Source: Flavobacteriales bacterium
GTDB taxonomy: Bacteria; Bacteroidota; Bacteroidia; Flavobacteriales_D; Parvicellaceae
Length of the DNA stretch: 64,000 bases
Assembly: GCA_020635565.1 (NCBI GenBank)
Contig: JACJZN010000009.1
Coordinates: 62,001 to 126,000 of the forward strand
Direction of reading: 5' to 3'
The notes below the pieces were generated by a model that saw nothing but the letters and a program-made list of their open reading frames with translations, did not search any database and was not told where the DNA came from. This document shows, one piece after another, positions 37,049-45,611 of this stretch. Position 1 is the first letter of the stretch, and every line of letters starts with the position of its first letter. The translations under genes and the position numbers were made by a program.

Positions 37049-38511
37049 TATACAGTTTCGATTATTTTATTCAACAATTGAGTAGTTGTTTTAGGGTCAG
37101 CGGTGCCTTTTGTTTCACGCATTACCAATCCAATAAAGAATCCGGTCAACTTCTTCTCTCCATTTTTAAAACGTTCTGTTTCTGAAGGGTTGCTTTCAAA
37201 AATTCCTTTAATGATCGATTCTAGCTCATCACTATCATCCTGAACAATCCAGTTATTTTCTGAAGCTATTAATTCTGGTGTTTTATCTGGGTTTTCCAGC
37301 ATCGCTGGAAATACCTTCTGAGAAGCAATGTTATTATTGATCTTACCACCGTCAATCAGATTGATAAGCAGCGCAATGTTTTCAGCTGATATTGGGAAAT
37401 CAACCAATTCTATCGCATTCTGATTCAAGTACGATTTGACGCTTCCCATTAGCCAGTTTGCAGCAGACTTGAAATTTTTGGTATGTGCTATGATATCCTC
37501 AAAATAAAGTGCAATTGACTTACTGTCCACTATGTTGGTGGCATCATAATCAGAAAGTCCTAACTCGTTAATGTATTTTTTATACAAGTCATTCGGTAAG
37601 GCAGGAAGCACACTTTCCACTTGATCGATATACGCTTGAGTGATTGTAATTCCACCTAGATCCGGTTCTGGAAAATAACGGTAATCATGAGCAGCTTCTT
37701 TACTCCTTAATCCAGTAGTAGTACCCGTAGTAGCGTCAAAATTCCTAGTTTCAACATCTATCTCACCACCGGCTTCAAGTATCTCAGCATGTCTTACGAT
37801 CTCGGAGTCAATAGCTCGTTGAACGTTTCTGATCGAGTTCAGGTTTTTTACCTCACATCTTCTACCAAATTCAGTAGAGCCTTTAGGCATAATGGAGATA
37901 TTTACATCACAACGCATACTTCCTTCCTCCATGTTTCCATCACAAACGTCCAGATATCTAAGGAGTTTTCTAACTTCAGTAAGATAATTATAAGCTTCTG
38001 TAGAGTTTTTGATCACTGGCTCCGTGACGATCTCTAGAAGAGGTACTCCAGCTCTATTCAAATCGATCAAAGTGTCAAAAGGATCTTGATCATGCATACT
38101 TTTACCACTATCCTCTTCCATGTGGATTCTTGTGAGTTCAATTCCTTTTTCTTTTCCTTCGATATCCTTGATAAGTACTCTTCCTCCTCTGCAAACGGGT
38201 GTTTTATCTTGAGTGATCTGATATCCTTTGGGAAGATCGGCATAGAAGTAGTTCTTTCTGTCGAAATGCATCTCTCTGGTAATTTCGCATTTGCACGCAA
38301 GACCAAGTTTGATTGCATAATCGATAACTTGTTTGTTCAAGCGAGGTAATGTGCCGGGATGACCCAAACTGATAGGGCTTACATTGGTATTGGGTATTGC
38401 TCCAAATTCGTTTGGATCTGCTGAGTACGCCTTGCTTTTAGTGTTCAGCTGAGCGTGAACCTCAAGTCCAATTACAGGAGTGTATTTTGATAATGCTTCT
38501 TCTAAGGTCAT
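37048..38511 (-). CDS. gatB: Aspartyl/glutamyl-tRNA(Asn/Gln) amidotransferase subunit B
   Basis: A 487-residue subunit of the GatCAB complex, which converts mischarged Glu-tRNA(Gln) or Asp-tRNA(Asn) to the amide form. N-terminal motifs are PVIGLEVHAQLNT, the metal/ATP region around HPGTLPRLN and FDRKNYFYADLPKGYQITQ, and the YRYFPEPDL segment. The C-terminal YqeY-like tail domain covers about 330-487. GatA and GatC are not encoded in the window. It sits 6 bp after pnp and overlaps the first TlpA gene by 1 bp. Confidence 0.96.
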   Translation of the reverse strand: MTLEEALSKYTPVIGLEVHAQLNTKSKAYSADPNEFGAIPNTNVSPISLGHPGTLPRLNKQVIDYAIKLGLACKCEITREMHFDRKNYFYADLPKGYQITQDKTPVCRGGRVLIKDIEGKEKGIELTRIHMEEDSGKSMHDQDPFDTLIDLNRAGVPLLEIVTEPVIKNSTEAYNYLTEVRKLLRYLDVCDGNMEEGSMRCDVNISIMPKGSTEFGRRCEVKNLNSIRNVQRAIDSEIVRHAEILEAGGEIDVETRNFDATTGTTTGLRSKEAAHDYRYFPEPDLGGITITQAYIDQVESVLPALPNDLYKKYINELGLSDYDATNIVDSKSIALYFEDIIAHTKNFKSAANWLMGSVKSYLNQNAIELVDFPISAENIALLINLIDGGKINNNIASQKVFPAMLENPDKTPELIASENNWIVQDDSDELESIIKGIFESNPSETERFKNGEKKLTGFFIGLVMRETKGTADPKTTTQLLNKIIETV

Positions 38512-38517
38512 AAGTCC

Positions 38518-39330
38518 TTACAACGATTTTAATAATTCTTTAACGATCAATGTCATTTTTGGCTCAGCATTCTCTGCAACGCTTTGCACGATCTCATGCG
38601 TCATTTCAATGATCTTACCTGGTACTCCTAAGTCAGTAATTATTGAAAATCCAAAGCAAGGAATACCCATGTGTCTGGCAGCAATTACCTCAGGAACAGT
38701 ACTCATTCCAACGGTGTCTGCACCGGTATTATAAATCCATTGGTATTCTGCAGGTGTTTCAAGGCAAGGACCAGAAAGTCCTGCATAGGTTCCTTTAACC
38801 AACTTAATGCTGTTTTTAATAGCGATATCCTCTGCTCTTGCAATCAATGCATGATCGTAAGGTTCACTCATGTCAGGGAATCTTGGACCTAGTTCGTCCA
38901 TATTCTTTCCGATCAATGGATTGGTCGGGAACAAGTTGACATGATCATCGATGATCATAATATCACCTACTTCGAATTTACGATTCACACCTCCACTAGC
39001 ATTGCTTACAAAAAGGTGCTTGATTCCAAGAAATTTCATCACACGAACAGGAAAAACCACCTCGTTCATTGTATATCCTTCATAAAAGTGGAATCTCCCT
39101 TGCATAGCTACAACATCTTTTCCTCCTAGTTTTCCAAAAATCAGTTTTCCACTATGACCTTGAACGGTACTTACAGGAAAGTTAGGAATATCTTCATATG
39201 GGATGGCGTGTTCTGTTTCAATTTCATTAACCAATCCTCCCAATCCGGTGCCTAATATGATTCCTACCGTTGGATTAAAATTCGTTCTCTCCTTCAGGAA
39301 GTTCGCTGTCTCTTTGATTTGCTCTAACAT
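38518..39330 (-). CDS. punA: Purine nucleoside phosphorylase (trimeric type)
   Basis: A 270-residue phosphorylase that splits purine nucleosides to base and ribose 1-phosphate for salvage. The phosphate-binding motifs are GTGLGG at 27-32, GHSG at 58-61 and GRFHFYEGY at 78-86. SNASGGV and TYAGLSGPCLETPAEYQ contribute the base site, and GMSTVPEVIAARH follows. Length fits the trimeric PNP I class. The first 56 bp overlap the end of lpxK in another frame; no later start would preserve the N-terminal helix and first strand, so the overlap appears genuine. Confidence 0.95.
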   Translation of the reverse strand: MLEQIKETANFLKERTNFNPTVGIILGTGLGGLVNEIETEHAIPYEDIPNFPVSTVQGHSGKLIFGKLGGKDVVAMQGRFHFYEGYTMNEVVFPVRVMKFLGIKHLFVSNASGGVNRKFEVGDIMIIDDHVNLFPTNPLIGKNMDELGPRFPDMSEPYDHALIARAEDIAIKNSIKLVKGTYAGLSGPCLETPAEYQWIYNTGADTVGMSTVPEVIAARHMGIPCFGFSIITDLGVPGKIIEMTHEIVQSVAENAEPKMTLIVKELLKSL

Positions 39331-40351
39331 AGTCTAATATCTTGTTGTCAAATAGTTCTTTATTATTCAATATTTTAATTTCGATCTCCAAACAAAAAAC
39401 AGGTAGTTTTTCAAATTCAGGTATCAAAAGCATCCTCGAAAAGTCTTTTTCGGTGGTGAGAATCAGTTTTTTCGAAGCGGCAAAGGTATCAAATTTTTTA
39501 GAGATGGTTTGATAGTCTTTCTTTTTGAATCGGTAGTGGTCTCCGAAGTGAATAGCTTGAAAATTTACTCCTTTTTCGGTTAAGTGATTTTCTATTGGTT
39601 TTGGGTTAGCAATACCAGTAACCAAGAGTACTTCAAATTCATTTAAGTTAGCATCTAGAGATTGACCAGTCGTGGAATTATAGATTGTCTTGTAATGTAT
39701 ACTCGAAAAGAAAATGTTTTCTGGTTTAATGTCAATTTGGCTTTTCATTTTGTCCATATCCGAAGTGGATAAATCATTAGGACACTTGGTAATGATCACA
39801 AGATCAGCTCTCTTTACTCCATTTCTACGCTCTCGAAGTTCTCCTACCGGAAGGATAAAATCTTCGTAAAATGGTTTTTTGAAATCAGTAAGTAAAATAT
39901 TCAAACCAGCCCTAATTGCTCGATGTTGAAAAGCGTCATCAAGAATAATTACTTCAGTGTCTTCAGCATGGTGTAGCGTAAATAATACGCCCATTACTCG
40001 CTTTTTCTCAACTGCTACATGGATGTTTTTGAATTTACGATAATATTGGAGAGGTTCATCACCGATCGTAAGAGCTGTTGAAGTGTCATCAGCTAATACA
40101 AATTCTGATGTTCGTCTGCCATATCCTCGGCTTAAGGTTGATGTTTTGTATTTGTCTTTTAGCAGTCGAATGATATATTCAGTATGTGGTGTTTTGCCGG
40201 TTCCTCCCATTGAGAGATTGCCAATACAGATAACTGGAAGATCAAAAGATGAACTTTTGAATAAATTAGCATCATACAAACCATTCCGCAGAATCGTGAT
40301 CAAACCGTAGATGGCGGAAAATGGAAAAAGAAGATACCTTAGTTTTTGCAT
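39275..40351 (-). CDS. lpxK: Tetraacyldisaccharide 4'-kinase
   Basis: A 358-residue kinase that phosphorylates the 4' position of the lipid A disaccharide at the inner membrane. It has an N-terminal hydrophobic anchor (about 6-22), then GNLSMGGTGKTP (Walker A, about 44-55), LSRGYGR, the catalytic region LDDAFQHR and LPVGELRE. Length is slightly above the E. coli enzyme. First gene of an operon lpxK-pnp-gatB-tlpA-tlpA. The C-terminal 18 codons overlap the pnp coding region. Confidence 0.95.
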   Translation of the reverse strand: MQKLRYLLFPFSAIYGLITILRNGLYDANLFKSSSFDLPVICIGNLSMGGTGKTPHTEYIIRLLKDKYKTSTLSRGYGRRTSEFVLADDTSTALTIGDEPLQYYRKFKNIHVAVEKKRVMGVLFTLHHAEDTEVIILDDAFQHRAIRAGLNILLTDFKKPFYEDFILPVGELRERRNGVKRADLVIITKCPNDLSTSDMDKMKSQIDIKPENIFFSSIHYKTIYNSTTGQSLDANLNEFEVLLVTGIANPKPIENHLTEKGVNFQAIHFGDHYRFKKKDYQTISKKFDTFAASKKLILTTEKDFSRMLLIPEFEKLPVFCLEIEIKILNNKELFDNKILDYVRANQRDSELPEGENEF

Positions 40352-40356
40352 ATTGG

Positions 40357-40364
40357 CAAATATA
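40357..40364 (-). promoter_or_regulatory. Candidate -7 box for the lpxK operon, next to the start codon
   Basis: TATATTTG followed by C on the minus strand matches the consensus and ends 5 bp before the lpxK ATG (40351). No TTG at 17-23 bp spacing. Confidence 0.5.
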
Positions 40365-40440
40365 GTAACTCAAAACATCCCTGCCTCTTTTTTTGGAATA
40401 CACCTGTATAATATCTAAACTTGTAGTAGGATTTTGAGGT

Positions 40441-41355
40441 ATGAAACAAACAATGATCTATATTCTTTTGCTTCAATTCGCTCTGCTTGGTGCGACAAGT
40501 TGTTCGGATGAAGGTAAGGAGAGTAAGGAAATTGCTTCCGATTCCGAAGAGGAGGAGGTAATAAAGGAAGTGGTAAATCAGTTCTTTTATTCTTTATATG
40601 CTTATGATTTTGAAAGTTGTAAGGAGTTTGCAACTAAAGGATCCTACAGTTCGATCAATTTTCTTTCTAAAGTTTCAGACTATTTTGAGTCGACCTACTT
40701 TGCCAATATTGTTTCTTGTGATGTTGATGGTAATCATGCCACATGTCTCTGTGAATTTGGGTATTACGACCAGGTTCCTGCCCAACGAACAGTTTCTTTA
40801 GAGAAATTTAAGGATGAATGGTTGATCGATTTGCGCCTTGGAGAGAATTTTGAAAATATCTTCACTTATGACTATGGTTATTCTTACAATAATAGAATGT
40901 CTGATTTTGAACAGATTCCATTGAATGAAACTGCGTATCATGAGATTGGCAAGAGCATTGATTTGCTGGTGTCCAGCCAAGTGAAATTAGGATTTACTTC
41001 TTCTGAACAAATTGAAATGGTAGACTCACTTTATCATGGAACAAGCGTTTATGGTTATAGTGAGAAGATGTTTGATGATTTTCTGATCACCACAACTTAT
41101 GATTTTGATGATGAACGACTCTTCTTTTGTAGTGCTGAGATCGTTAATGAATCTCAAGACATTGACGTGTACGCAAGGTCTATATATGATTTAATGATTG
41201 ATAAGATCGGAAATCCGTTTAATGTGATAGAGTCGGATTTAGAGGATCCCGAATATATGTGGGAATCCAGATGGTTTATTAAGGGATATAATGAGATACT
41301 AACCTTAAGGATTAATAATGGATTTGCTTTATTGACCTTGTACGAAATTCCTTAG
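40441..41355 (+). CDS. Hypothetical lipoprotein
   Basis: A 304-residue protein with a lipoprotein signal ending GATSC (Cys21), followed by a very acidic stretch (about 22-42) and a possible NTF2-like/DUF3828-type alpha+beta domain (about 43-125: VVNQFFYSLYAYDFESCKEF, then FKDEWLIDLR). The rest has no recognised family. Likely outer- or inner-membrane anchored and facing the periplasm. It starts 89 bp from lpxK in the divergent direction, and recG begins 4 bp after its stop. Confidence 0.7.
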   Translation: MKQTMIYILLLQFALLGATSCSDEGKESKEIASDSEEEEVIKEVVNQFFYSLYAYDFESCKEFATKGSYSSINFLSKVSDYFESTYFANIVSCDVDGNHATCLCEFGYYDQVPAQRTVSLEKFKDEWLIDLRLGENFENIFTYDYGYSYNNRMSDFEQIPLNETAYHEIGKSIDLLVSSQVKLGFTSSEQIEMVDSLYHGTSVYGYSEKMFDDFLITTTYDFDDERLFFCSAEIVNESQDIDVYARSIYDLMIDKIGNPFNVIESDLEDPEYMWESRWFIKGYNEILTLRINNGFALLTLYEIP

Positions 41356-41359
41356 CAAG

Positions 41360-43459
41360 ATGTCTCGCGAATTTCTGAAGACAGAAATAACTTTTTTGAA
41401 AGGAGTAGGCCCAGGTCGGGCTCAATTATTGAATGAAGAATTGGGTTGCTATACCTATAGCGACTTCATTCATCACTTTCCATTTAGGTACGTAGATAAA
41501 AGTACATTTTCCAAAGTAGCATCATCTTTTGGAACTGAAGGTCCAGTTCAATTGAAGGGAAAAATAACAAACATTACTGAAGTTGGTGCAGCAAGAAAGA
41601 AAAGGCTGACTGCTATTTTTTCTGATGAGACTGGCCAGATAGATTTGGTGTGGTTTACGGGTGTTAAATGGGTAAAGCCATTGATAGAAAAGGAAGGAGA
41701 GTTTATTATTTTTGGTAAAATATCTCGGTTTGGGAATAAGTATAATATTGCACATCCAGAAATAGAAGTCTATCAGCCAGAGAATATTAAGGTGGGTTTA
41801 CAGCCTGTATATAATTCAGGTGAAAAATTAACATCAAAAGGATTGCATTCCAAGGGGCTGGAAAAACTGATGAGAGTTTTGACGGCTCTTTCAAAGGATA
41901 AGATCGAAGAGACATTATCTGAGGAGATCATTGCTCAATATAAATTAATGAGTAGAGAGCAATCGCTTCAACAGATTCATTTTCCATCTAGTATGGATCT
42001 GTTGAAAAAAGCGCAGATCAGATTGAAATTTGAGGAATTATTCTACATGCAGCTCGCATTGATCAAGCAAAAGTTGATCTCACAAAGAAAGATCCAAGGC
42101 TTTGTATTTAGTGAGGTAGGTGTACATTTTAATACTTTTTACAACCATCATTTGCCTTTTCAATTGACCAATGCCCAAAAGCGTGTGGTGAAGGAGATTA
42201 GAAGAGACACTACAACGGGTAACCAGATGAATCGACTTCTTCAGGGGGATGTAGGTAGTGGAAAAACATTGGTATCAGTTTTGTCTATGCTTGTAGCGCT
42301 TGATAATGGATTTCAGGCAACAATGTTGGCTCCAACTGAAATTTTGGCAAATCAGCATTATCAAACTGTTACAGAATTGCTGGAGCCTATGGGAGTGAAG
42401 GTGGGCTTATTAACAGGTAGCTCAAAGTCAGCTGATAGAAAAGTGCTTCATGACGCTCTGGAGACAGGTGAATTGCAAATCTTAATCGGAACTCATGCCA
42501 TCTTGGAGGACAAGGTGAGGTTTAAAAATCTAGGTTTGGCGGTAATAGATGAACAGCATCGGTTTGGAGTAGCCCAGCGAGGAAAATTGTGGAAGAAGAA
42601 TCATCAACCACCTCATATTTTGGTGATGACTGCAACTCCGATTCCTAGAACGCTCGCAATGACATTTTATGGTGATCTGGATATTTCGGTAATAGATGAA
42701 TTGCCTCCAGGCAGAAAGCCTATCAAGACGATCCATAATTTTGATAATAAGCGTCTTGCAGTTTTTCAGTTCATGGAAGATGAGATCAGAAAAGGAAGAC
42801 AGATCTATGTGGTCTACCCATTGATTGAAGAAAGCGAAAAACTGGATTACAAAGATCTAATGGATGGATTTGAAAGTATATCGAGAAGATTTCCCAAACC
42901 TCAATTTCAAATCTCTATCGTTCATGGGAGAATGAAAGCAGCAGACAAGGATTATGAAATGAATCTATTTGCTCAAGGGAAAACGAATATTCTTGTTGCC
43001 ACCACCGTGATAGAAGTGGGGGTTAATGTTCCAAACGCATCGGTCATGGTGATTGAGAGTGCAGAAAAATTTGGATTGTCCACGCTGCATCAGTTGCGAG
43101 GACGCGTGGGAAGGGGAGCAGAACAATCTTATTGCATCCTTATGACTAGTTATAAATTGTCTGAAGACGGTAAAAAGCGAATGGAGACCATGGTGAGAAC
43201 CAATGATGGCTTTGAAATTGCGGAGGTGGATTTACGAATGCGAGGACCTGGAGATCTCATGGGAACACAACAAAGCGGGATGCTGGATTTGAAGATCGCA
43301 GATCTTGCTAAGGATAATCAGTTACTCAATGCTGCAAGAATATGCGCCACTGAACTGTTGGACAGTGATCCGGATCTCACAAATAAACGGAATTTCATTA
43401 TACGACAAGAGTTACAGTTTCAGATGAAAAAAAGGACCAATTGGAGTAGGATTAGCTGA
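41360..43459 (+). CDS. recG: ATP-dependent DNA helicase RecG
   Basis: A 699-residue branch-migrating helicase that remodels stalled replication forks and Holliday junctions. In order: wedge/OB domain (about 55-150), helicase Walker A GDVGSGKT at 296-303, Walker B DEQH at 397-400, MTATPIPRT, helicase C-terminal domain with TTVIEVGVNVPNA and QLRGRVGRG, and the RecG C-terminal region ending RRxNWxRIS-like. Length and motifs are normal. It is 4 bp after a lipoprotein gene, so probably co-transcribed. Confidence 0.96.
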   Translation: MSREFLKTEITFLKGVGPGRAQLLNEELGCYTYSDFIHHFPFRYVDKSTFSKVASSFGTEGPVQLKGKITNITEVGAARKKRLTAIFSDETGQIDLVWFTGVKWVKPLIEKEGEFIIFGKISRFGNKYNIAHPEIEVYQPENIKVGLQPVYNSGEKLTSKGLHSKGLEKLMRVLTALSKDKIEETLSEEIIAQYKLMSREQSLQQIHFPSSMDLLKKAQIRLKFEELFYMQLALIKQKLISQRKIQGFVFSEVGVHFNTFYNHHLPFQLTNAQKRVVKEIRRDTTTGNQMNRLLQGDVGSGKTLVSVLSMLVALDNGFQATMLAPTEILANQHYQTVTELLEPMGVKVGLLTGSSKSADRKVLHDALETGELQILIGTHAILEDKVRFKNLGLAVIDEQHRFGVAQRGKLWKKNHQPPHILVMTATPIPRTLAMTFYGDLDISVIDELPPGRKPIKTIHNFDNKRLAVFQFMEDEIRKGRQIYVVYPLIEESEKLDYKDLMDGFESISRRFPKPQFQISIVHGRMKAADKDYEMNLFAQGKTNILVATTVIEVGVNVPNASVMVIESAEKFGLSTLHQLRGRVGRGAEQSYCILMTSYKLSEDGKKRMETMVRTNDGFEIAEVDLRMRGPGDLMGTQQSGMLDLKIADLAKDNQLLNAARICATELLDSDPDLTNKRNFIIRQELQFQMKKRTNWSRIS

Positions 43460-43572
43460 TTATGTCGATGAAATATTTGGATTTGACATTGTAAAATCAT
43501 ATATTTATCGTCAAAATAGAAGAATTGGTCGACACTTTAATTGATAATCAAGTTTCTACACTTGAAGTTTTG

Positions 43573-43953
43573 ATGGGCAAAGCTCAGCATGCCAAGGAGT
43601 TCAATAAACATTTTGTGACACTTTTTGACAGTGGTATCATGCTATTTGAAATTAAAAAGGATGCGATTCTAACTTCAAGAGATTTATCTGAAACTAGATC
43701 TTGGTTAGCTCATTTCGGGCAAAAGAAATATTTGAATATGATCATTGCAAAATCTAGAGCTGAAGTAGAAGATGATTTCAGACTTGATGCAGCAATAAGT
43801 GACTCCTTCTCAATCGCGGATGCAATAGTCGTAAATGGTATTTCTCAGCGTATTATGGCCAATCTTTATTTAAGATTTAACAGACCTAAGACTCCAACCA
43901 AAGTTTTTGCAGATCAGGAAAGCGCAGCTTTCTGGCTGATGTCATTTTGTTGA
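43573..43953 (+). CDS. STAS/SpoIIAA-like small protein (DUF7793-type), paralogue 1
   Basis: A 126-residue soluble protein from ATG 43573; a TTG at 43525 would add 16 residues and is possible. It has alternating strands and helices: LFDSGIMLFEIKKD, an ETRSWLAHF helix, YLNMIIAKSR, DAIVVNGISQRIMANLYLRFNRP, and a final PTKVFADQESAAFWL. This matches a group of small Bacteroidota proteins with a STAS/SEC14-like fold (recalled as DUF7793). The last two elements recur in the next gene and in the gene at 62097. Function unknown; STAS proteins often act in anti-sigma or signalling switches. Confidence 0.65.
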   Translation: MGKAQHAKEFNKHFVTLFDSGIMLFEIKKDAILTSRDLSETRSWLAHFGQKKYLNMIIAKSRAEVEDDFRLDAAISDSFSIADAIVVNGISQRIMANLYLRFNRPKTPTKVFADQESAAFWLMSFC

Positions 43954-43955
43954 TT

Positions 43956-44381
43956 ATGACAGAACTAAAGATTGAAATAGAGAAGAAATTCAAGAACATT
44001 ACTATGCGATTGTATGCTAATGATATTATGAATGTCATTTTTGCGGATAATTGTTACGTGGATATTCGAGATGTTGAAGAAGTGATGGTGTGGGTTGATA
44101 AAATAGGAAGTGGTCGATTGTTTCTTAATTTGTACGAAGGTGCATACAATACTGACCTATCTCCTGAAGTTAGAGAATTCGCTGCAAGCAGTGATAATAA
44201 TAAGTATACGATTTCTGATGCAATGGTGATTTCTAGCCAAGCACACGTGCTCGTAACTAATTTTTATGTTAAGTTTAACAAACCGGTTAAACCAACAAGG
44301 ATTTTTACTCATCGAGATGAGGCGATTGCCTGGTTACTAGAGGAGAAGAGAAGATATTATGCTGAGCAGAAGGCTTCCTGA
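43956..44381 (+). CDS. STAS/SpoIIAA-like small protein (DUF7793-type), paralogue 2
   Basis: A 141-residue protein from ATG 43956, 2 bp after the preceding paralogue. It has the same plan: IMNVIFADNCYVDIRDVEEVMVW, then FLNLYEG, SDAMVISSQAHVLVTNFYVKFNKP and PTRIFTHRDEAIAWLLE. It shares the K-P-T-R/K-I/V-F and A-x-x-W-L elements with both other copies. The C-terminus is basic (EEKRRYYAEQK). Tandem arrangement suggests the two proteins act together, perhaps as a heterodimer (inference). Confidence 0.68.
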   Translation: MTELKIEIEKKFKNITMRLYANDIMNVIFADNCYVDIRDVEEVMVWVDKIGSGRLFLNLYEGAYNTDLSPEVREFAASSDNNKYTISDAMVISSQAHVLVTNFYVKFNKPVKPTRIFTHRDEAIAWLLEEKRRYYAEQKAS

Positions 44382-44437
44382 TAAAAATCAAATTACTTAA
44401 TTCATTCTATGCTTATATTCGCAGAATAAATTCTGTG

Positions 44438-45610
44438 ATGGCAGTAGATTTTTCTAATACCGAAGTAGCTTTTAAGAGTAAGTCTGATCGAGAACTCAAT
44501 AAAGCATACTGGTTATTCAAAATGGTCGGGAGTCCAACATTGGTTAATGTGGGAAAATCGATGACCTCTTTTGCGTTAGCAATTCGGTTTCCCATAAAAT
44601 GGGCGGTTAAACCAACGATCTTTGCTCAATTTTGTGGAGGTGAGACTATCAATGAATGTACTTCTACTATTGAAGTGTTGAATAAACATGGGGTAGGAAC
44701 AATTTTAGATTATTCTTTGGAAGGTAAGGAGTCTGAAGCAGACCTGGATGCAACTCGAGATGAGATTATTAGAACCATTGAACGAGCGAAGTCAGATGAT
44801 GCGATTCCGTTTGCAGTATTCAAACCAACCGGGATCTCTAAGTTTTCAATTCTAGAAAAAGCCAACAATTCTCTGGAAGGATTATCTCAATTGGATCGAA
44901 AGGGGTATGACAGTTTTTATGAGAGAATGGATGCGATTTGTAGCCAAGCTCATCGATTGAATGTTCCTTTATTCGTTGATGCGGAGGATTCATGGATCCA
45001 AGATACCATTGATCGTGCGTGCGAAGAGATGATGATCAAGTACAACAAGGAAAATGCAATTATTTATACAACTGTTCAGATGTATCGATGGGATAGATTG
45101 GACTATTTGAAAAAATTGCAACGACTAGCGGAGGAACACAGTATCAAGATTGGAGTTAAATTGGTACGAGGGGCTTACATGGAGAAAGAGCGCGAAAGAG
45201 CAAAGGAAAAAGGCTATAAAGATCCGATTCAACCCAATAAAAAAGCAACTGATGATGATTACAATGCAGCTTTAGCTTTTTGTTTGGAGCATATTTCAAA
45301 CTTTGCCATCTGCGCAGGATCTCACAATGAAGATAGCGCTAATGTACTGGTTGATTTAATAAATAAAAATAATCTTTCTTTGAATGATTCAAGAGTTTAC
45401 TTTGCTCAGTTGTTGGGAATGTCTGATCACATCAGTTTCAATCTTTCTTCTTTAGGTTATAACGTAGCAAAATATGTTCCTTATGGTCCCGTTCGAGAGG
45501 TGATGCCTTATCTGATTCGGAGAGCGCAGGAGAATACATCTGTTGCAGGTCAGACTAGTAGAGAGCTCAATCTTTTGAAAAAAGAAAGACTACGTAGAAA
45601 AGGAAAATGA
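44438..45610 (+). CDS. putA: Proline dehydrogenase
   Basis: A 390-residue monofunctional FAD-dependent proline dehydrogenase (TIM barrel). It oxidises proline to pyrroline-5-carboxylate at the inner membrane face. Motifs: LDYSLEGKE, FVDAEDSWIQDTID, TTVQMYRWDRLDYL, GVKLVRGAYMEKERERA, GSHNEDS and FAQLLGMSDHISFNL, then YVPYGPVREVMPYLIRRAQEN near the C-terminus. This arrangement is that of the Bacteroidota/eukaryote-like PRODH group. The ATG at 44438 was used; the adjacent GTG 3 bp upstream is less likely. No P5C dehydrogenase is in the window. Confidence 0.94.
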   Translation: MAVDFSNTEVAFKSKSDRELNKAYWLFKMVGSPTLVNVGKSMTSFALAIRFPIKWAVKPTIFAQFCGGETINECTSTIEVLNKHGVGTILDYSLEGKESEADLDATRDEIIRTIERAKSDDAIPFAVFKPTGISKFSILEKANNSLEGLSQLDRKGYDSFYERMDAICSQAHRLNVPLFVDAEDSWIQDTIDRACEEMMIKYNKENAIIYTTVQMYRWDRLDYLKKLQRLAEEHSIKIGVKLVRGAYMEKERERAKEKGYKDPIQPNKKATDDDYNAALAFCLEHISNFAICAGSHNEDSANVLVDLINKNNLSLNDSRVYFAQLLGMSDHISFNLSSLGYNVAKYVPYGPVREVMPYLIRRAQENTSVAGQTSRELNLLKKERLRRKGK

Positions 45611-45611
45611 C

